In this document: in pieces, positions 23,230-34,451 of the stretch | How the letters are laid out: the number at the start of each line of letters is the position of its first letter | Numbering within the stretch: the stretch's first letter is position 1 | Assembly (NCBI RefSeq): GCF_002994745.2 | Contig: NC_037091.1 | Location: 26,603,789-26,667,788 of the forward strand | Length of the DNA: 64,000 nt | Direction: 5' to 3' | From: Rosa chinensis | Lineage: Eukaryota; Streptophyta; Magnoliopsida; Rosales; Rosaceae | Notes under the pieces: generated by a model | What the model saw: the letters and a program-made list of their open reading frames with translations, nothing else | Databases searched by the model: none | What the model was told of the DNA's origin: nothing | Made by a program: the position numbers and the translations under genes

Positions 23230-25165
23230 TGATGAGCTTGAAATGAGTTCTCAAAATTAACCCTGTTGACAATTGTTAGTATATAGCAAGTAGGGATCGT
23301 TCTATCCGGGGATTGAGGGTGCTCCTGTCATTTATACGTCAAGAAAAGAATATTAATTATAGAAATACAATATCTACGAAAATTACAAAGAATTAAGAGG
23401 GGATTTTGAAAGTTTGTGTCTAAATCTAACTACTACATATTATACAAGTCATCAAACAAATCTGAATCAAAGTAGAAGTAGATGAATGGAGGAAGTAGAG
23501 ATATAATTAACAACCATTAACACATTAAGCAGATTATCAAACATAATTTCGAATCAAACATATCATAGAGAGAAATCAATCAAGAACAAACCATGAACGC
23601 ATGCATAAGTTCTTATTACTTCCCTTAATTAGATTAAATAGATGAACGCACCATAATTAACCCTATTAATCATGCAAAGCTAGTGAGTGATCAATTCCCC
23701 AACAAAACACAATTAACGCATTAAGAACATGTGGAAGTTTGATTGATTTAAGCAAAGACGACAAGTTAGAACGCTAATCTTATCATGCAAAGCTCATTGT
23801 TGATTTACCTAAGGAATTATAGGTTTTCCACTTAGCAATTAAGATCTAGAACGCTAGCATATCTTAATTTGGATGCAATTACATGCTTATAATTCTAAGT
23901 TGCGCACCAAAGAACATAATCACATAAAAGGTGAGATTGAAGCACAAAATCAACAAACAATCATGACATATATGAAACTGAAAATTATAATCTAAAAAAC
24001 CTAAAACAAAACATGCTTCATGGTTATTGGAAATCAATCTTTAACATCCAAACTTTAATCTAACAAGAATTCGAAACATCCAAAATAACAAAACAAAAAT
24101 CTGTTTTGAATTACAAGAAAAGAAAACCGAAATTAAACTAGAAAAGGACATGGTTATACTTTTGAAGATCTCAAGAACGCAAGAAAGCTTCAAAGGAGGT
24201 GGACGTAAGATAATGTTGATGGAGCTTGATCACGACTTCTTGACTTGAAGAGAGGATGACGAAATTTTGAGAGAAAAAAGGGGAGGATTGCGTATTTGAT
24301 TCAAGGTTTGATGATATTTTGAATAAGAGAATGTGTGTAATGGTCGTTGTTGATGCTCCTATTTATAAGAGGATGGCAACTTAGTCTCCAAGTCTTCAAG
24401 AATGATCCACACAGCATTAGCCAATCAGATAACGCCACGTCAGCTCTACTATGTCATCCAACCAATAAGAAACCTCCAATTTAGCACCTTGATTTTGGGA
24501 GATTATTTTTGAATTAATTGCATAATTATTTTCTGATTTATCTCCTCAATTTCAGCCAAGAATGAATGTGGACATCAAGGAATGTATCTGGTTGCACCAC
24601 ATAGCTTCAACCAATGAATTAATGCCACGTCAGCTTTGCCATGTCACTCAACCAATCAGGAAGCTCCAAAATAACTCCATAATCTTTCCAAATATATTAT
24701 TGCTAATTTTCCCAAGATTTAATCTGATTTAATCTCTTAATTTTCGGCCAAAATAATCTTGAGTGAAAATAGGAATGAATCTGGACTTGTTTTGGACCTT
24801 TTCTCCCTTAAATCTCTCCATGGCATCATTATCCTTGATCCTCGCTTGATTTTTTACATTAACTCCATAATTTCCCATGCAAAATCAGATTTAAATCCCC
24901 CACATCATATCTTCAAGCCATGTGATCTCCTAATGCCTTCAGGTTTCCTAGCCTCATCAGGATTTCTGCGTTGACTGGGATTCCTAGTTGGACTAGGAAA
25001 ACTCCATTTCCTCATTTCTGCATCTTTTTAGCTCATTTCCTACGTTTGAAGTTCATTTCTACCTAAATACAACAAAGTAAGTTAGAAATGAACTTGTTAA
25101 AGGGATTAACTAAGTAAAATGTAGGGAAAATGATACTAAAAACGTAGAAAATATTACTCCGATCA
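23230..25165 (-). mobile_element. Solo Athila-like LTR, minus orientation
   Basis: Bases 23230-23330 are the inverse of the 3' end of the Athila LTR at 27460-27564 (shared attaaccctg, ttgttagtata and gggatcgttc.. tccggggattg). The far end on the minus strand starts TGATCGGAGT at 25165. Ends are TG...CA over 1936 bp. Flanks ataat (23225-23229) and atgat (25166-25170) fit a five-base duplication with one later change. There is no PBS or internal sequence. Two imperfect 60 bp repeats around a CCACGTCAG core lie at 24417-24478 and 24611-24668. Confidence 0.7.
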
Positions 25166-25901
25166 ATGATTTGTGCGCAAAGAAGATAGCGAGTTGCTGG
25201 GTGTAGAGAGCAAATTGCTTGATGGTTAGGTGTCGACCAGAAGGTGACCACTAATCCCATCCCCAGATCAATTGCAGGTTTGATGGTTTGTTGTTGGCGG
25301 TGTATAGGTTTGACCGATAGGTTTAAATTCCGAGTTTAAAAACTGGCGGTATTTGTACAATTGTGTTTTGACCCAGAGTAGTTGGTTAATTGACTCCACT
25401 GACTTGGCTATTGATATTCGATGTTTGTTGCTCAGCTCCTTGGTGGACTGAGCTTTGGTGCTGCTCGTTGGCTGTGACGAGCTTGGAGCTGGAGCTAGAC
25501 CCGCTAGCAGATCATTACGCTGGCATTAGCCTCGTTAGGTAGTCGCTAGGGTTGGGGGTTTTTGGCCGCTCGCCTTGCTAAGAGGAGGCAGGTGCTAGCG
25601 GTAGTGGAGATTTGGCCAGCGGAGCCAAGCTTTGGTCAGCGGGGTTTGTCCGTGAAGCTTTGGTCAATGGAGAGGCTTAGCGGAGATTCTCTAGCAGTTA
25701 TGCTACCCGGTGGTGATGTGGATAGCAGAGCTTTTTGACGTTGACAGCTAGCAGGGCTGGTTCGTCAAGTGAGAGGAGGGAGTGGGGCTTAGCTAGCGGA
25801 CAAGCACTAAACATAGCTGGGTTTCTGCCGCTAGGGAGGGTTACGGCTGGACTTTGCCCCTAAAGCTTGGCTAGACTTTGCCGCTGGGCTGATCGCAATT
25901 G
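25166..25901. other. GC-richer spacer with short degenerate repeats
   Basis: From about 25430 the sequence is richer in G+C and repeats words such as gctagcgg, agctttggtc and gctagac. No family or frame was recognised. It ends where the Athila 5' LTR begins. Confidence 0.35.
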
Positions 25902-27564
25902 TGATAGGACCAAAAATGTGTGACGATATTATTGATTATGTGCCTCATTTTAGCCTTATTTTTCCCTTAGTTTAGTGTTTTGAGTCATTATGTCATTTTG
26001 AGAGTCTTGTTGAGTGTTTGGAGTGAAATAGGCGGAAAAAGTAAAATTCATGAAAAATCCTAGCTGGATCAGGATTCCTAACTGTCAACTGTTTTTGCAG
26101 TCTTTACATTTTAATTCCCTTTATTTTCTCTAGAAAAATCTGATTTTCTCCTGCTTGTTGTAGGAAACGTTGCCTGGTGGAACTCTTGGAAACAGCAATG
26201 ATGGAGTCATAAAATAAAGCATTAAGATATTTGACCAAGCAATGAAGAAGGGAAATAAAGGAGAAAAGACGTTTCAGCTGGAAAATAAATTAGAGAAAGA
26301 CGTTTTCAGTTGAGGAATAAAAGAGAAAGATGTTTTAGTTGGAAAATAAAAGAGAATGACGTTTCAGCTTGGAAATTAAAAGAATTGCCCCTTTATGAGA
26401 GGAGTTAAGGCCATAAAGGAGATGTTTCAGTTGGGAAAGCCAACCAATGCTCCCCTATAAATAGGCAACGTCCAGAACATAATTGGCATCACTTCCTGGC
26501 CAAAAACCATTCCAAGACTGCCCAATTCACTCCTTAAACTTCCATCACCTACAAGACCGTGACACCATCCATCCATCAATCTACAAAGCTCTAAGGCGCT
26601 GAGTCAAGGACGCTCCACCACCATCGCAGAGACGAGTTCATCACCGTGTTGCTAAGCCGCTGAGGAAAGCTTCAAAGTGTAACTATGACTCTACTTATAA
26701 TTTTTGTTTCGGTTTTGTGTGTTTCAATTTGTGAGTTGTGTAATTAGAGACATGAAATTTTCAGAATATTTTTATTAATATTTTTGAGATTTTCAGTTTA
26801 TTATTGAGTTAATTTTGAGAATTCTTTTATGATGCATGTTACAATCTTGTGCCCTTTTATGTGTTTTGGTAATTTTCAGAGTTAGGTTCATAAGTTTGCA
26901 TGCTAGAATAACGGTGAGAGTTTTTGTGTGTTTGCTTAATTTGCCAAGAGTAATTGTTATTTGTTAAGACACTGAGTTAAACAAGTAGCAATTAGTTCTA
27001 AAAAGTGGTAAAAATCATGCTTTAATGATTAAATGATTCTGGAAATTACGTGATAAATTCTATGTGTAATGGTTAATTTGCACGTGTGAGTTGATTCGAG
27101 GGTTAGATAATACTACTAGTTAAGAGAATTACGCCGAGTGTTTTCGAAATTTAGTAGTATTAGGCTTGGTAAGGACTTTTTCGATCCAAACCTACATTAG
27201 AACGAATTAGATAAATGGATTGATCCGCTGAGGCTTTTCATTTTGGCTCTTATCTAGGCATTTAAGGTGGGCACATTTTTGTAGCATGTTGAAATGAATT
27301 TTCTGTTTTTACACTTAGTAATTTCCGAGTGGTATTGGTCTAGATTAGGGAAGTCGATCATTGTATATAGTTTTATTTGTTTTGTTTTTATTTTAAGTAG
27401 ATTAGGAACCAAATTTCAAAACCCCCCATTTTATTCTTTTATTTGTTAATTGACCTTTTTGTGTAGGTGTACCCTACAATCCCCGGACTGAACGATCCCT
27501 GCTTATCCTATACTAACAACTACATTTTGCAGGGTTAAATTGTGAGGCTATTTCAGCCGCATCA
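25902..27564 (+). mobile_element. Athila 5' LTR
   Basis: It runs from tgataggacc to gccgcatca (1663 bp), matched over its first 619 bp by 45212-45830. A TATA box (ctataaatagg) lies at 26455-26465. The tgtaccctacaatccccgg segment near the end is shared in inverse with the solo LTR at 23230. Confidence 0.9.
26455..26465 (+). promoter_or_regulatory. LTR TATA box
   Basis: ctataaatagg in the 5' LTR, repeated at 45765-45775 in the truncated 3' LTR. It is the likely core promoter for genomic RNA. In the 3' copy it survives only about 55 bp upstream of the break. Confidence 0.6.
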
Positions 27565-27569
27565 ATTTT

Positions 27570-27587
27570 TGGCGCCGTTGCCGGGGA
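27570..27587 (+). other. Primer binding site (tRNA-Asp type)
   Basis: tggcgccgttgccgggga lies six bases after the LTR end. It is complementary to the 3' end of plant tRNA-Asp and is the usual Athila PBS. Confidence 0.88.
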
Positions 27588-28582
27588 TTGTTAAAATCCC
27601 TTGCACTTAAAGTGTCATCGATTTTGTTGTATATAGAATGCATGCTAAGTTTTGTACTACACTTGTGGAATGGTGACAAATTGCGATTTCGGTTAGGCCA
27701 ACCTTTAATTGTGATTTAGTTTAAGTTTTATGAGTGTTACAAAATTAAGCATGTCTTTTATCATTGTTGTACAATTTGTAGAAGTTGTTTTTTTTAACCA
27801 TATTGTAAATTGAATGTGTTTCACTTAGATTAATATACTTAGGATATGAATTTAGCTAAATACTTAATTGTTGTAAGTGTGTAAAATCGTATGAGTAGAC
27901 AAGGGCCCTTTTGTTAATATTGGCCTAAACCCTTCATTAGTACCTTGCTTAGGTCTCTTGAGGTTGAGGGCGGCCTTTATTAGCACTTGGAGAACGGTCT
28001 AACACATAAGTTAATTTCCCAGCTGAGTAAGGGGCGCATACGGATGGTGTCTTAGGTTGAGACCCTGGGTGATGGGTTCAATTGGATCTCAGAGATACTA
28101 TAGAATGAGCCTAAACCACTATGTGGGAGTAGCCGATAGGGGCCTAAACCTCTATGAGGGAGTAGCCTCCGTAGTATCACTAAAATGAGTCCTCCCTCTC
28201 ACTTACCTCTTAATCTGGCCATTCGGCCTTCTGAAACAAAGGAAAGAGACTTATGTCTGGGCGACTATCCCTATATCGTATCTCACCAATAGTAGTGGTT
28301 TCTATTGGGCTCGACTTACAACTTGGAATCAATTGAGATATTAACTATGTTTATAATAATAAAAAAAAAAATGATGTGTGACCTGCTTAAGGTATATTGG
28401 ATTAAACATGACTTTGTCGAGGGTAGCTGTTCTATAGTCCCATTGCACAAACGAGGTCTTCTATTCCAGTACCTAAGTATGTAAATGTAAAAGTAACTTA
28501 GAAAGTTAAGGAAAGACATAATGTTTGTATTTCGAACCTTGTACATGTTACTAACACTTGATTTGGTCTTAAAGGTCCATGA
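27588..28582 (+). other. Athila untranslated leader
   Basis: About 1 kb between the PBS and the gag start. There is no plus-strand frame of note, and a minus-strand frame at 28316-28642 overlaps gag and has no family resemblance. Confidence 0.6.
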
Positions 28583-31252
28583 ATGTCCACTGTCTCTGAT
28601 AAGACTAAGGAGCTCTTTGAAAAATTGGAACGTGCTAAGCAAAGGGCAGAACTCACTTTTTCAGACCGCCTTCCTCTAGAAAGGAGGGATCTCAGGACTC
28701 TAGCTATTCATAACTCCTCAACTAGATCAACTGAGGAGATCAACAAACCTGACCATTCTGAAGAAGGAGAAGAACAAGTCTTGGGAGAGGAAGAAGAGGA
28801 GGTCATTGAAGAGGAAGAAGAGGAAGAGCACGCCCGTGTTGAGCAAGTACAGGCACCAATGGCTGAGACTATTAGGCAACTGTCTAATCCTACAGGTGGG
28901 GGTGTTGCACCCTTATGCATTGCCTATCCAGAACCAGGAGAGGGGCTTAATGATGATTTTGAGTTAAAGAGTGGGTTTCTGCATCACCTACCTAAGTTTC
29001 ATGGGATGAGTAGTGAAGACACCAACAAGCATCTCAAGGAGTTCGAGTTTGTCTGTGGGAGTATGTGCCCTAAAGGAGCTGATATCAATATCTTGAAGAT
29101 GAAGGCATTTCCCTTTACTTTGGAGGACAAGGCCAAGACTTGGCTATTTGAGCTGCCTGCTGGGACTATCAACACTTGGGATAGGATGAAGGGCGAGTTC
29201 CTTACGAAGTACTTTCCTACCTCAAAGGTCACTGTTTTGAGGAAGCAGATTAGTGGAATCACGCAAGGACATGAGGAGAATTTATGCAATTATTGGGATA
29301 GATTTAAGAGCCTTGTAGCATCATGCCCTAACCATGGGATGAGTGAGGGGTCCCTCCTAACCTATTTTTATGAAAGACTCACCACTAATGAGCGTGGTCT
29401 GTTAGATGCTGCTGCTGGAGGATCTTTTATGGATAAGACACCTGCTGATGCCAAGGTGCTACTTACTAATCGTGCACTAAACTATCAACAATATGAGGGG
29501 GTGCTTTCCTCTCAACGGAGGGTACATGAGGTGTCCACTAACTCTGCTCTTGAAGACAAGGTCAACAAGATGTCTACTCTGCTGTCTCAAGTCTTAAACG
29601 TTAATGGAGGAGGAGCAATGACTCAAGTGTGTGGGATGTGCTCGACTCAAGGGCACCCTACAGATAAATGTCCCCAGCTTGCCTCTCCAGAAGGATGGGA
29701 ATCTGTTAATGCCCTAGGGTATCAAGGAGGTCAAGGAGGCCCGAGGTACAACCCTTACTCCAATACTTACAATCCTGGGCTCAGAGACCACCCCAACTTT
29801 CGTTGGGCCAACAATGATAACACCTTGAGACCACCTCAAGGCCCAGGTCAGAATTCTCAGCGCCCACCAGGTTTGTTTTTGAGGCCTCAGGTACCTCAAA
29901 CTTTTGGTATTCCCAATTCTGTCCCTCCACCTCCTGTTTCTAATACTTTGAGTGCCCCTAATTATGATGAACTGTTGAAGTCCCTTGCTGTGGGGCAACA
30001 ACAACTTAACACGGCTACTCAAGCTTTGGTTGTAGGACAGGCGACCCATTCAAAGGATATTGCAGAGCTTAAGAATCAAATGGGCCAAGTGGTGGATTTC
30101 ATGGGCCGGATTGCTGAAACAGGGAAACTTCCAAGCAACACAGTGCCTAACCCAAGGAATGAGCACGCCCAAGCCATCATCACTAGGAGTGGGCACGTAC
30201 TAGTTGACCCTCCCAGAGCCCACAAGAAGGCCCAAGCGGCCCATAATGAAGAAGAAGACGTTGTGGAGGTGTCTAAGAAGGATGTTGAGAAGGACCCAGC
30301 TACATCAAGGGTGGAAGTTGACTTGCCCCAAGTTGAGACACCCAAAGGTACAATTCCTAACTCTACTGGTTTAGTTAAGACTAACCCAGTTGTTTCTATA
30401 CCTTTCCCAAGCAGGTTTGCCAAGACAAAGAAAGATAAATCTGATCAAGAGATCTTGGAAATCTTCAAGAAGGTTCAAGTGAACATGCCCTTGATCGAGT
30501 GCATCAAACAGGTGCCTAAATACGCCAAGTTCTTGAAGGAGCTATGCACCACAAGGAGGCAGACAAGAGAGAAGGAGGTGGTGAAAATGAGCGAAACGGT
30601 ATCAGCCGTTATCCAGAGGAAGCTACCCCCAAAGTTGAAGGACCCAGGGAGTTTTTTTGTTCCCTATATCATTGGTGACACCAGGTTTGAAAATGTGATG
30701 TTAGACTTAGGGGCATCCATAAATGTTATGCCTTATAATTTGTATGTGTTCCTAGGTCTAGGCCCTCTTAAGAGGGATAATGTTGTCATTCAACTTGCTG
30801 ATAGGTCTAACAAATACCCTCAAGGGTATGTTGAGGATGTTCTTGTGCAGGTAAACCATCTGATATTCCCTGCGGATTTCTACGTATTAGACATGGAGGA
30901 ATCGCCCCTAAATACCACTCCATTACTTTTAGGGCGTCCCTTTATGAGGACTGCAAGAACTAAAATCGATGTGTACAAAGGGACTCTCACCATGGAGTTT
31001 GATGGTGATGTTATACGCTTCAACATTCTTGAAGCCATGAGGTACCCTATTTCTGATTTGAAACCTTGCTTTGCTATTGATGTAGTTGATTCACTCGCGC
31101 AGGTTTTCTCTGAAGCAATGGTTGAGGATGAATTGGCTCTAATCCTAGAAGAGGGGGTTGGATATGATGCAAATGGGGAACCTATTCCCAAGGTTGAGTG
31201 GGACGTTGAGGAGCCTAGAGTGATCAAGACTGTGGCCTCACTGGAGGCTTAG
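28583..31252 (+). CDS. Athila Gag-protease
   Basis: This 889-residue product would form the capsid shell and cut the polyprotein. Residues 60-83 are almost all glutamate. The retrotransposon Gag domain spans about 150-300 (AKTWLFELPAG, FLTKYFP, RFKSLVASCP). A zinc knuckle CX2CX4HX4C sits at 350-363. An aspartic protease has its catalytic Asp at about 708 (MLDLGASINVMP), with the LLGRPF segment near 790. The start ATG is the first in this frame after the leader. The frame ends in TAG at 31250, and the same frame continues 17 codons later into the reverse-transcriptase block. In Athila-type elements gag and pol are normally one frame, so this stop is either a lesion or a read-through point. Confidence 0.88.
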   Translation: MSTVSDKTKELFEKLERAKQRAELTFSDRLPLERRDLRTLAIHNSSTRSTEEINKPDHSEEGEEQVLGEEEEEVIEEEEEEEHARVEQVQAPMAETIRQLSNPTGGGVAPLCIAYPEPGEGLNDDFELKSGFLHHLPKFHGMSSEDTNKHLKEFEFVCGSMCPKGADINILKMKAFPFTLEDKAKTWLFELPAGTINTWDRMKGEFLTKYFPTSKVTVLRKQISGITQGHEENLCNYWDRFKSLVASCPNHGMSEGSLLTYFYERLTTNERGLLDAAAGGSFMDKTPADAKVLLTNRALNYQQYEGVLSSQRRVHEVSTNSALEDKVNKMSTLLSQVLNVNGGGAMTQVCGMCSTQGHPTDKCPQLASPEGWESVNALGYQGGQGGPRYNPYSNTYNPGLRDHPNFRWANNDNTLRPPQGPGQNSQRPPGLFLRPQVPQTFGIPNSVPPPPVSNTLSAPNYDELLKSLAVGQQQLNTATQALVVGQATHSKDIAELKNQMGQVVDFMGRIAETGKLPSNTVPNPRNEHAQAIITRSGHVLVDPPRAHKKAQAAHNEEEDVVEVSKKDVEKDPATSRVEVDLPQVETPKGTIPNSTGLVKTNPVVSIPFPSRFAKTKKDKSDQEILEIFKKVQVNMPLIECIKQVPKYAKFLKELCTTRRQTREKEVVKMSETVSAVIQRKLPPKLKDPGSFFVPYIIGDTRFENVMLDLGASINVMPYNLYVFLGLGPLKRDNVVIQLADRSNKYPQGYVEDVLVQVNHLIFPADFYVLDMEESPLNTTPLLLGRPFMRTARTKIDVYKGTLTMEFDGDVIRFNILEAMRYPISDLKPCFAIDVVDSLAQVFSEAMVEDELALILEEGVGYDANGEPIPKVEWDVEEPRVIKTVASLEA

Positions 31253-31303
31253 CCTAAAAAGAGGTCAATTTCCTATTTTTCAATTCCGGTTTCTACTAAT
31301 AAA

Positions 31304-33208
31304 ATGCTACCCTCTATTGTTCAGGCACCCAAGTTGGAATTGAAGGTACTCCCTGAGCATTTGAAGTACGCGTACCTAGGAGAAAAGGAGACCCTCCTAG
31401 TGATCATATCATCAACGCTGGAGGTAGAGCAAGAAACAAAGTTGGTGGACGTGTTGAAGAAGCACAAGACTGCCATTGGTTGGACTCTGGCAGATATCAA
31501 GGGGATCAGCCCAACCACGTGTGTCCACTGGATCCTGTTAGAAGATGGCGCCAAGCCCACAAGAGAAGCCCAAAGACGTCTACATCCGCCCATGATGAAG
31601 GTGGTCCAAGACGAGGTGATCAAGTTGCTAGATTGTGGGGTGATCTACCCCATTTCTGATAGTAAGTGGGTCTCTCCAGTGCAAGTGGTGCCCAAAAAGT
31701 CTGGGGTGACAGTGGTGAAGAACGAGGATAATGAGCTAGTGCCCCAGAGATTAGTCACTGGTCATAGGGTATGTATCGACTATCGGAAGCTGAATGCCAC
31801 AACGAGGAAGGATCATATGCCCTTGCCTTTTATTGACCAGATGTTGGAGCGCTTAGCGGGCCATTCCTACTATTGCTTCTTGGACAGATATAGTGGGTAC
31901 AACCAGATCTGCATAGCCCACGAGGATCAGGAGAAGACGACCTTCACATGCCCCTTTGGGACCTTTGCTTATAGGCGCATGCCCTTTGGCTTATGCAACG
32001 CACCAGGTACTTTCCAAAGATGTATGCTTTCCATTTTCTCAGAATACATTGAAAATATTATTGAAGTCTTTATGGACGACTTTAGGGTCTTTGGTAAAGA
32101 TTTTGATACTTGTTTAGAGAATCTAGGATTGATACTTGAGAGGTGTGTAGAAACTAACCTTGTGCTGAATTGGGAGAAGTGTCACTTCATGGTGACACAA
32201 GGAATAGTGTTAGGACACATAATATCTGATAGAGGCATTGAGGTAGATAAGGCTAAGGTTGATCTTGTACGTCACTTACCCTCCCCCACAACTGTGAGGG
32301 AGGTACGCTCTTTTCTTGGCCATGCAGGATTTTACAGGCGGTTCATCAAAGACTTCTCCAAGGTGGCGAGACCTATGTGTGCCCTATTGCAAAAGGACGT
32401 GCCCTTTGTGTTCAATGAGGATTGCAAGAAGGCGTTTGAAAAGCTCAAGGAGTTGTTGACCACGGCCCCCATCATATGCCCTCCGGATTGGAGTCTACCC
32501 TTCGAGCTTATGTGTGATGCATCGGACTATGCTGTTGGAGCTGTGTTGGGCCAGAGGAAGGATAAGAAGCCCTATGCTATTTACTATGCTTCTCGGACCC
32601 TCAACGATGCCCAGCTCAACTACTCCACCACTGAAAAAGAACTCTTGGCCGTAGTCTTTGCTTTAGATAAGTTTCGTTCTTATGTATTGCATTCTAAAGT
32701 AATTGTTTACTCTGACCATGCAGCCTTGAGATATCTGATGATCAAGAAGGAGGCCAAGCCCAGATTGATTCGATGGATCCTGTTGCTTCAGGAATTTGAC
32801 CTAGAGATCAAGGACAAGAAGGGCAGCGAGAATGTGGTGGCGGACCATTTGAGCAGGATAATACATGAGGAGGACGTCCAGCCCCTACAGGAAACTTTCC
32901 CAGATGAGCAGCTCTTTGGGATAGAGGTTAGTGTGCCCTGGTATGCGGATATAGTTAACTATTTAGTCACTAGGACATTTCCTGACACACTTTCCAAAGC
33001 TAGTAAGGATAAATTGAAGAAAATGGCTAGGCACTTTATTTCGGATGAGCCCTATTTATGGAAACATTGTAGTGACCAAGTTATTAGGAGATGTGTCCCA
33101 GAGTCTGAGCATAGGTCAATTCTATCATTTTGCCATAGTGAGGCTTGTGGAGGCCACTTTGGGCCTCGTAAAACAGCCTTGAAGGTCTTAGATCGTGGAT
33201 TTTATTAG
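31304..33208 (+). pseudogene. Athila reverse transcriptase-RNase H, frame interrupted
   Basis: The frame is the same as gag. It contains the RT fingers and palm ([42 protein letters not shown]), the catalytic FMDDF with Asp at about residues 258-259 counted from 31304, and the RNase H domain ([15 protein letters not shown] from about 403, [19 protein letters not shown]). One palm position usually Gly reads Arg ([11 protein letters not shown]), next to the first catalytic Asp, which is kept. The frame then enters the integrase zinc region ([11 protein letters not shown]) and stops at TAG (33206), where Trp is expected. The ATG at 31304 is not a natural start: the domain should be translated from gag. 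Confidence 0.85.
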
Positions 33209-33883
33209 CCCACTATCTTCAAGGATGCAAACTTGTTTTGTATTTCTTGTGATAGGTGCCAACGGACTGGTAATCTTGGCCCAAAAGATCAAATGCCCAT
33301 GAGCCCAATAATAAATGTAGAAATTTTTGATGTTTGGGGCATTGACTTTATGGGCCCATTTCCCTCGTCTAATGGTTGTTTATATATACTATTGGCTGTG
33401 GACTATGTATCAAAGTGGGTGGAAGCAAAAGCCACCCGGACTAACGATTCAAAAGTGGTTGCAGGTTTCTTGAAAACTAACATATTTTCCAGGTTTGGAG
33501 TGCCACGTGTGCTAATCAGTGATGGAGGTTCTCACTTTTGCAACCATACAATCGAGGCTTTGCTGAAGAAGTATGGGGTAACCCATAAGGTGTCCACGCC
33601 CTACCACCCTCAGACCAGTGGCCAAGCAGAGGTATCCAACAGGGAGATCAAGAGGATACTCGAGAAGACAGTGGGCCCGACAAGGAAGGATTGGAGCCAG
33701 AGATTGGATGATGCGTTGTGGGCCTACAGAACGGCCTACAAGAAGCCTATTGGGATGTCTCCCTTTAGGTTGGCCTACGGAAAGGCATGCCACCTTCCAA
33801 TGGAGCTAGAGCACAAGGCTTGGTGGGCTGTCCAGAAGTTCAACATGGATTATGATGAAGCGGGCCTACATAGGAAGCTATAG
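33209..33883 (+). pseudogene. Athila integrase core, frame interrupted
   Basis: Direct continuation of the previous frame after the stop at 33206. It has the second half of the zinc-binding motif (CISCDRC), then the D-D-E catalytic core: [22 protein letters not shown] and [10 protein letters not shown]. The C-terminal part reads [20 protein letters not shown], a conserved Ty3 integrase segment. It ends in TAG (33881), where Gln (CAG) is usual, immediately before the LNELEEIR segment. All catalytic acids are present, so only the stops block activity. Confidence 0.85.
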
Positions 33884-34234
33884 CTAAATGAGCTTGAGGA
33901 GATAAGGAATGAGGCCTACGTTGCTTCATGGATATACAAGGAGAAGACAAAGGCCTACCATGACAAAATGATTCGCGGAAAAAGCTTTCAAGTGGGCCAG
34001 AAAGTTCTGTTATTCCATTCCAGACTTAAGCTATTCCCGGGTAAACTACGTTCTCGTTGGGTTGGCCCATTTATAGTTTCAAATGTGTTTGCTCATGGTG
34101 CTGTAGAGATCAAGAGTGAGAAGACGGGGAAGGAGTTCAAGGTAAATGGGCATCGTCTCAAGCCCTACTATGAGTCCTTGGTGGGGCACACATTGGAAGA
34201 GATACCCCTCCAGGAGGCACCCCATGACGTGTGA
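33884..34234 (+). pseudogene. Integrase C-terminal end of Athila pol
   Basis: Same frame after the TAG at 33881. [12 protein letters not shown], then [20 protein letters not shown] and GPFIV, match the GPF/Y-type C terminus of Ty3 integrases. It ends at the natural TGA near 34232. No chromodomain follows. The noncoding gcgctgcatgggaggcaacc motif typical of Athila/Tat elements comes next (about 34275). Confidence 0.8.
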
Positions 34235-34451
34235 ACAAGGAGAAGAGTCCAGGCTGAAGGACTATAAATATTAAGCGCTGCATGGGAGGCAACCCATTTC
34301 AACCGAAGCTGTGAAGGAGCCATCAACGAGAGTTTGACATTTCTATCCCTTCACTTGCTTAGGTTGAATTGTACTTGTGTCTTTGTTTGTTTGTTTGTTT
34401 GTTTTACCCTTCTCTTATTTTCGTAGCCCCCCCCCATATTTAGGGTCTATA

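Noticed and set aside
28316..31227. Minus-strand frames opposite Athila gag (for example 30076-30423)
   Set aside because: Shadows of the long plus-strand coding frame.
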